Source: Sediminimonas sp.
Lineage (GTDB): Bacteria > Pseudomonadota > Alphaproteobacteria > Rhodobacterales > Rhodobacteraceae
Assembly (NCBI RefSeq): GCF_024637375.1
Contig: NZ_JAGXFK010000087.1
Coordinates: 35,366-99,365, forward strand
Reading direction: 5' to 3'
Length of the DNA: 64,000 nt
Position 1 is the first letter of the stretch. Each line of letters starts with the position of its first letter. Below the pieces are notes generated by a model. That model was not told where the DNA came from, made no database searches, and saw only the letters and a list, made by a program, of their open reading frames with translations. The translations under genes were made by a program, and so were the position numbers. This document shows, piece after piece, positions 60,110 to 64,000 of the stretch.

Positions 60110-61480
60110 CTATACCCTGAGATCAAGACCGCCTGCCCCGCCCGTGCCGCCGCCAGGTGGCGTCGATGCGCGGGGCATCGCCTGTTCATCCGCTGGGGCA
60201 GCGGCGATCGCGGTCTCCGGGTTCGGCCCGGTGCCGGAATCCGGGCGCCCCTGGCCCGATTGCCCGAAACTGAAGGTCACGTCGCCGTAACCGAGGTCAC
60301 GAAATTCCCGCGCGAGCTGATCAATATGGCGGCGCATCAGTTCCAGCGTTTCGCTACGGTCGGCAGTGATCGCCATCGCCAGCCCGGCGTCCTGATGACT
60401 CAGGCTGATCCGGACACGGCCCAGTTCCCGCGGGTTGAGCGCCAGTTCCACATCGCCGCCCGCGGCCTGCGGGATTGCATCGGCCAGTTGCGTGGCGATG
60501 TGGCGTGCAACCTCTGCCGGCGCCTGGGCGGCCGCGGAAAGGCGCACGGCCGCCCCGGCGGTTTGCCCCGGAGCGGGAAACGACATCTCGGAAAGCTCCC
60601 GTTCGGAGAAAAAGGCAGGCTTTCCGGCGGTCGGTTCAGCCGTCTGCGCCCCGGATGCGAGCCGCATCACGGCGATGGATTCCTGTCCCGACACCGCCGC
60701 CACCCGGCCCGAAAGGCGCACGCCGACACGCATCCCGGCATCGGTCGCGACGCGATCCGGCTTGCCCGCTTCGGCCCGCCCTTGCCGGCGCGGCGCGTTC
60801 GGGGCCGCGTCGATGCGTATAGCGGCGGGGGCACTAGCCGTCTCACCGGCGGCTGGCACGGTGGCCGGCTGCACCACGGCGGTGCCCGCCCGCGAACCGG
60901 GCCGAGCGGCGGCATCGGTGCGGACAGCGGCGGCCTGGTTTGCAGGCTCGTCGGCGGAGCGCAGAAGGGCGGGCTGCACCGTTGCAGCGGTCGCTTGCCG
61001 TTCGGGCGGCGATTCGGCGGGCGCAAGCGAGGTCTGCCGCCCTTCGGGAGCGGCTTGCGCCGGGATGGTGGTCGCCACCATCGGCGGCGCCGGGGCGGCA
61101 GCGGGCGCACCGCCAACGGCTTGCCCCATGGGTGAGGCGATGCTGGCCGGCCCGGGGGCCGCCGGGCCGCCGGAAAGACCATCGGTTCGCAGCGAATCCG
61201 CCTGGGCCTGCGGCCGCACCGGGAATTGCGGCACTTCCCCCGTTGCCGCTTCGTCGTCGCCATCGGCCGGGGCTGGGGACAGGCCCTGTTCCGCCATGTC
61301 CCCTTCTGCCATGTCCTCGTCCGGTTGCCGGCCACGGATGGCATCCTCCTGGAAGAACGCGGCGAAGGGCGTGCGTAGGCCCGCATCGGCCACCCCCTCG
61401 GCGGCGGGCGGCCAGCCCACGGACTGCGTCGTCCGCTCAACACGAGGCGCCGGGGACAGGGCGTTGTGAACGTCTGGCAT
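60110..61480 (-). CDS. fliK: Flagellar hook-length control protein FliK
   Basis: 456 residues. Most of the protein is a low-complexity Ala/Pro/Gly-rich ruler region with poor conservation. The C-terminal Flg_hook domain (about 355-430) holds GGDVELALNPRELGRVRISL, AGLAMAITADRSETLELMRRHI and LGYGDVTFSFGQ. The ATG at 61480 (PDVHNALSPAPRV) is preferred: AGAGG is five bases upstream. An in-frame ATG at 61549 would run into the start region of the FlgJ-like gene. Confidence 0.88.
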   Translation of the reverse strand: MPDVHNALSPAPRVERTTQSVGWPPAAEGVADAGLRTPFAAFFQEDAIRGRQPDEDMAEGDMAEQGLSPAPADGDDEAATGEVPQFPVRPQAQADSLRTDGLSGGPAAPGPASIASPMGQAVGGAPAAAPAPPMVATTIPAQAAPEGRQTSLAPAESPPERQATAATVQPALLRSADEPANQAAAVRTDAAARPGSRAGTAVVQPATVPAAGETASAPAAIRIDAAPNAPRRQGRAEAGKPDRVATDAGMRVGVRLSGRVAAVSGQESIAVMRLASGAQTAEPTAGKPAFFSERELSEMSFPAPGQTAGAAVRLSAAAQAPAEVARHIATQLADAIPQAAGGDVELALNPRELGRVRISLSHQDAGLAMAITADRSETLELMRRHIDQLAREFRDLGYGDVTFSFGQSGQGRPDSGTGPNPETAIAAAPADEQAMPRASTPPGGGTGGAGGLDLRV

Positions 61481-61591
61481 AAGAACCTCTGCTGCCTGGG
61501 GACGTACCGCAGATAACCCGGATTCGGTTACCGCATGTTTACCCGTCAACGGGCAGGCTGGGAAAAACCCGTCGAATTGGAGGTACTGCCC

Positions 61592-61897
61592 ATGACCGGC
61601 CCCGCACCCCTGCCGCCCCCGGCAGCCGTGACATTGCCGCCATCGCGCCGCGGCCCCGTGCCCGATGGCGACGCCGCGCTGCGTGACGCGGCGCGGAAGC
61701 TCGAAACCAGCTTTCTTGCCGAGATGTTGAAATCAGCGGGGCTCGGGGAAACCCGTGACACGTTCGGGGGTGGCGCCGGGGAGGAGCAGTTCGCCTCTTT
61801 CCTCCGGCAGGCACAGGCCGAAGAGATGGCAAAGGCCGGCGGCATCGGCCTGTCCGAGGCGCTGTTTCATGCCCTCAAGGAGCGACACGATGGATAG
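61592..61897 (+). CDS. FlgJ-like rod-binding protein (rod-binding domain only)
   Basis: 101 residues. Matches the N-terminal rod-binding domain of FlgJ (ARKLETSFLAEMLKSAGL, GGGAGEEQFASFLRQAQAEEM, GIGLSEALFHALKE). The muramidase domain of the full enterobacterial FlgJ is absent, as usual in alphaproteobacteria, so wall cutting for the rod needs another enzyme. GGAGG is eight bases before the ATG. Divergent from fliK. The next ATG (61890) overlaps its stop. Confidence 0.85.
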   Translation: MTGPAPLPPPAAVTLPPSRRGPVPDGDAALRDAARKLETSFLAEMLKSAGLGETRDTFGGGAGEEQFASFLRQAQAEEMAKAGGIGLSEALFHALKERHDG

Positions 61898-61924
61898 TGA
61901 TCGATCCTCGACCGTCTCGAAGAC

Positions 61925-62227
61925 ATGCTTGACAGGGAACGCCGCGCGGCACTCGACGGCGACGTCGAAGCACTGCCAGGCCTGCTGGCCGAGAAGGAGC
62001 GGCTGGTGACCGACCTGGAGGCTCACGGCGCCGCGACCGGCGCGCGCCTCGACAGGGCGAGGGCGCATATCGCGCGCAACCGCGCGCTGCTGGACAGCGC
62101 GCTGGAAGGGATGCGCACGGCGATGCGTGCCATCGGCGCGCGCCGGCAGGCGCTCAATACCTACGACATGACCGGCGCACGCACCGTTATCGGGCAAGAC
62201 GCGCACCGACTGCATCAGCGCAGATGA
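61925..62227 (+). CDS. FlgN-like flagellar chaperone, apparent frameshift at the start
   Basis: 100 readable residues, mainly one long alpha-helical hairpin (RERRAALDGDVEALPGLLAE, RAHIARNRALLDSALEGMR), like FlgN chaperones that guard hook-filament junction proteins. The uninterrupted frame opens at ATG 61925, but homology-like sequence (ILDRLEDML) continues upstream in the same frame to 61904. A better-placed start, ATG 61890 overlapping the stop of the preceding gene, is in another frame, and one missing base near 61903 would join them. So either a sequencing or natural one-base deletion, or a shortened protein. Confidence 0.65.
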   Translation: MLDRERRAALDGDVEALPGLLAEKERLVTDLEAHGAATGARLDRARAHIARNRALLDSALEGMRTAMRAIGARRQALNTYDMTGARTVIGQDAHRLHQRR

Positions 62228-62442
62228 TCGGCATTTTAGGTGAATTCCGGGCTCTCGCCGCGCGATGCTTAGCATTCTCTTAGCGTTTTCGGCCACAGGC
62301 TTGACCAGCATTCGGAAACCCGGATGGCGCAGCCAGCAGAAAGACCCCGGTTGCACGGGTCAGAAGACCTTTGATCGTTCCTGCAAACGGCAGGACCATG
62401 AACAGGGCGCGAAACCGCCCGCAGATTGAAGGAAGAAATGCC
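62228..62442 (+). promoter_or_regulatory. Flagellin 5' leader region
   Basis: 215 non-coding bases before the flagellin start. No sigma-28 or sigma-54 consensus is convincing. A small hairpin TCCTGC/GCAGGA lies at 62379-62395, 48 bases before the ATG. In Caulobacter, FlbT acts on the flagellin 5' leader; a similar element could be here, but this is inference from position. Confidence 0.3.
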
Positions 62443-62583
62443 ATGTCCAGCGTTCTTACGAACAACAGCGCGATGGTTGCGCTGCAAACGCTCAAGACCA
62501 TCAACACCAACCTTTCCGACACCCAAAGCCAGATCTCCACCGGCAAGAAGGTGGGTTCGGCCAAGGACAACGCCACGGTCTGG
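62443..62583 (+). pseudogene. fliC: 5' fragment of a flagellin gene (first 47 codons)
   Basis: Begins MSSVLTNNSAMVALQTLKTI, the hallmark N-terminus of Rhodobacteraceae flagellin, with AAGGA before the ATG. Homology ends at ...AKDNATVW (62583). The frame continues for only seven more codons to a TAG at 62605, and those codons are the reverse complement of the flgE 3' region. A full flagellin would have several hundred residues. So this is a truncated gene head abutting an inverted flgE tail, not a real short protein. Confidence 0.85.
62575..62583. other. Inverted fliC/flgE junction microhomology
   Basis: ACGGTCTGG can be read both as flagellin codons (T-V-W, rightwards) and as the complement of flgE codons (Q-T-V, leftwards). 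Left of it the sequence is flagellin only; right of it, flgE only. Confidence 0.75.
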
Positions 62584-63836
62584 ATAACCTTGGCGCTGGA
62601 CGAATAGGCGCGCTGCGTCTGTATCATGTCGGTAAGCTCGCCGGCCACGTCGGTTGCCGATTCCTCGCGCGCGAAGGCCGCCACCTCGCCCGTGGGCCCC
62701 TCGCCGGCGTTCCATAGAAAGAACGTGCCGCTTTCAGGCGAGGGCATGTAGGTTTGCTGATCCAGCGAGATCATCCCGTTCGGATTCGGCATGTCGGCCA
62801 ACGGGATCTGCGCGACCCTGCGGTTGATCCCGGTATCGAAAATGGCGTGGACGAAGCCGCTTTCATCCACCTCCACCGAGGTCATGTTGCCGACCGGGAA
62901 CCCGTCCTTCGAGATCGAGACCGGCGCGAAGCTGTCCGAAAGCTGCGTCAGCCCATCGGCCGCGCCGGGCGTGCCGATGTTGATCTCCATCGGTCCGCCG
63001 GCGACGTTGACCGTCAAACTACCTGTCGCCGGGTCGTAAGCCCCACCGATTAAGGTGTTGACCGATTGCAAGGTGCCGCCGGCGCCGCGCGTGCTGTCGA
63101 ATTGCAGCGCGTATTCGCCGATCAGCGCGCCGCCGCTCGCGGTATCGCGCAATTGCATCGTCCATTCATTGGACGCACCCGTCGCTGGAATTCGCGGCGT
63201 GAAGCTGACCTCGATGCTTTCCGACTGACCGAGGTTGCCGATGTATTCCACAAACAACTGGCGCGGGTCACCGGGGGCCGCCGCCTCGGTTTCCGTGGCC
63301 GGCAGGTTCACACCGAGGTCGATGTGGCTGGTCGGTTCGCCGGAAAACTGGTTGACGTCGATCTGGACCGGCGCCAACCCGGCACCGGTGTCACGGGGAA
63401 ACGCCGGAATGCTGCCGTCGGCCAGCGCGGGCCAGCCCATCAGTATCAGGCCGGATTCGGTCTTTAGATAACCGTCGGCATCGGTCCGGAACGATCCTGT
63501 CGTCGTCAGCAGCATCTGGTTGGCGCCATTGCCGCTGGCGACTTCGGTGGATTTGGCAACCGGCAGGAAGCCGCGCCCCCGCACCGCCAGATCGGTGGGA
63601 TTGCCGGTCGACACGAGAGCGCCGCGTTCGTCGATCAAGCGCTGCGTGGTCGCGCGCACGCCGCCGGCGGAATAGGGGCCGGAATTGCCACTTGTCACCA
63701 TCGAGTGAAAGTCGGAATCCATCCGCTTGTAGCCAAAGGTTCCCGAATTCGCGATATTGTCCGATATCGCGGCAAGGCGGCTGGCATTGGCCGTCAGGCC
63801 CGCGACACCTGCATTGAGCGAGGAGGAAATCGTCAT
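62575..63836 (-). pseudogene. flgE: Flagellar hook protein FlgE, 3' end replaced
   Basis: About 420 authentic residues: the N-terminal D0 region TISSSLNAGVAGLTANASRLAAISDNIANS, the GYKRMDSDFHSMV block, hook-core domains and the C-terminal DMIQTQRAYSSSAKVIQTV. The normal final dozen or so residues (typically D-x-M-L-x-x-x-x-x-x-K-R) are missing: after V the frame enters antisense flagellin sequence and runs to a stop at 62280, adding some 98 unrelated residues. The ATG at 63836 is preferred (AAAGG before it). Since the terminal helix is needed for hook assembly, this version would probably be non-functional. Confidence 0.85.
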
Positions 63837-63929
63837 TGATACGCCTTTCTGCTGCATCTACATCCTGTCATGCACCAGAGCTACCGCCGCGAGCTTAACG
63901 CGACGCTAACGGCTAAAATCCTTGTTACT

Positions 63930-64000
63930 CTACACACCTTTCTCACGTAGCAAGATCAGTTCCAGCCGGTTGTTGCGCGGCGACATCGGGTCGCTCACGG
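63930..64000 (-). CDS. motB: C-terminal end of MotB-type OmpA-domain protein (cut by window end)
   Basis: The last 22 codons, reading VSDPMSPRNNRLELILLREKGV. The NNRLELILLR element is the end of an OmpA-like peptidoglycan-binding domain as found in MotB (NRRIELILLR-like). Position just upstream of flgE on the same strand fits the Rhodobacteraceae motB-flgE order. Too little remains for certainty. Confidence 0.65.
   Translation of the reverse strand, partial: VSDPMSPRNNRLELILLREKGV

Noticed and set aside
61481..61591. Sigma-28 flagellar promoter between fliK and the FlgJ-like gene
   Set aside because: TAAA and CCGAA elements occur but with wrong spacing; no pair fits the consensus.
62443..62607. 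A possible intact 54-residue protein starting with the flagellin N-terminus
   Set aside because: Its last seven codons are the complement of flgE; it is a junction product, not a gene.

Overview
The window is GC-rich, densely coded chromosomal DNA from an alphaproteobacterium, almost certainly of the Rhodobacteraceae/Roseobacter group. This rests on gene order: hslO-Nudix-cca, comF-grxC-nitrilase-MarR divergent from ubiG, rimP-nusA-ylxR-infB, the block mutT-argJ-parvulin facing secA, dnaA-dnaN-recF-gyrB, and mutM facing ubiE-ubiB. A set of lineage-typical proteins of unknown function points the same way (a 60-residue exported peptide beside hemH, a protein after secA, Core-2-like glycosyltransferases with an uncharacterised C-terminal domain). 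I see no rRNA, tRNA, CRISPR array, prophage or insertion sequence.

Layout. 1-4.5 kb: redox chaperone Hsp33 (5' end cut by the window edge), CoA-type Nudix hydrolase, CCA-adding enzyme and an RNA m5U methyltransferase. 4-6.2 kb: cell-envelope genes, namely a lipoprotein L,D-transpeptidase converging on a CAP-domain lipoprotein, a Tat-exported L,D-transpeptidase and a tiny exported peptide with a strong terminator. 6.2-12.3 kb: ferrochelatase, an NDUFAF5-like protein, ComF, glutaredoxin, a carbon-nitrogen hydrolase, a MarR regulator, UbiG and proline iminopeptidase. 12.3-17.9 kb: the rimP-nusA-ylxR-infB operon behind a leader with an intrinsic-terminator hairpin. 17.9-26 kb: MutT, ArgJ, a parvulin, then SecA and two poorly understood envelope proteins. 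26-30.9 kb: radC, dnaJ, dnaK, alkB.

30.9-42.2 kb holds surface-polysaccharide genes: a KpsM-type ABC permease, CysQ (PAP phosphatase), a KdsB-type cytidylyltransferase, four glycosyltransferases, GalU, GalE and a two-part sulfotransferase. Having both the PAPS-using enzyme and the enzyme that removes its PAP product suggests a sulfated surface glycan.

42.2-53.4 kb is one long leftward run: dnaA, dnaN, recF, a VOC protein, a LysE exporter, gyrB, an RNase D-like exonuclease, lptC, lptA, lptB, hpf and ptsN. It lacks rpoN at its usual place between lptB and hpf. 53.9-59.4 kb: rpsT, an enoyl-CoA hydratase, mutM, ubiE, ubiB and an aminoglycoside-phosphotransferase-fold kinase.

59.4-64 kb is flagellar: flgD, fliK, a FlgJ-like rod-binding protein, a FlgN-like chaperone with an apparent frameshift at its start, the first 47 codons of a flagellin gene, then flgE and the tail of motB in the opposite orientation. 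The flagellin head is fused head-to-tail in inverted orientation to the flgE tail through a 9-base microhomology. Neither gene is complete, so this is either a recent inversion or, more likely, a chimeric join in the assembly. It is the most unexpected thing in the window.
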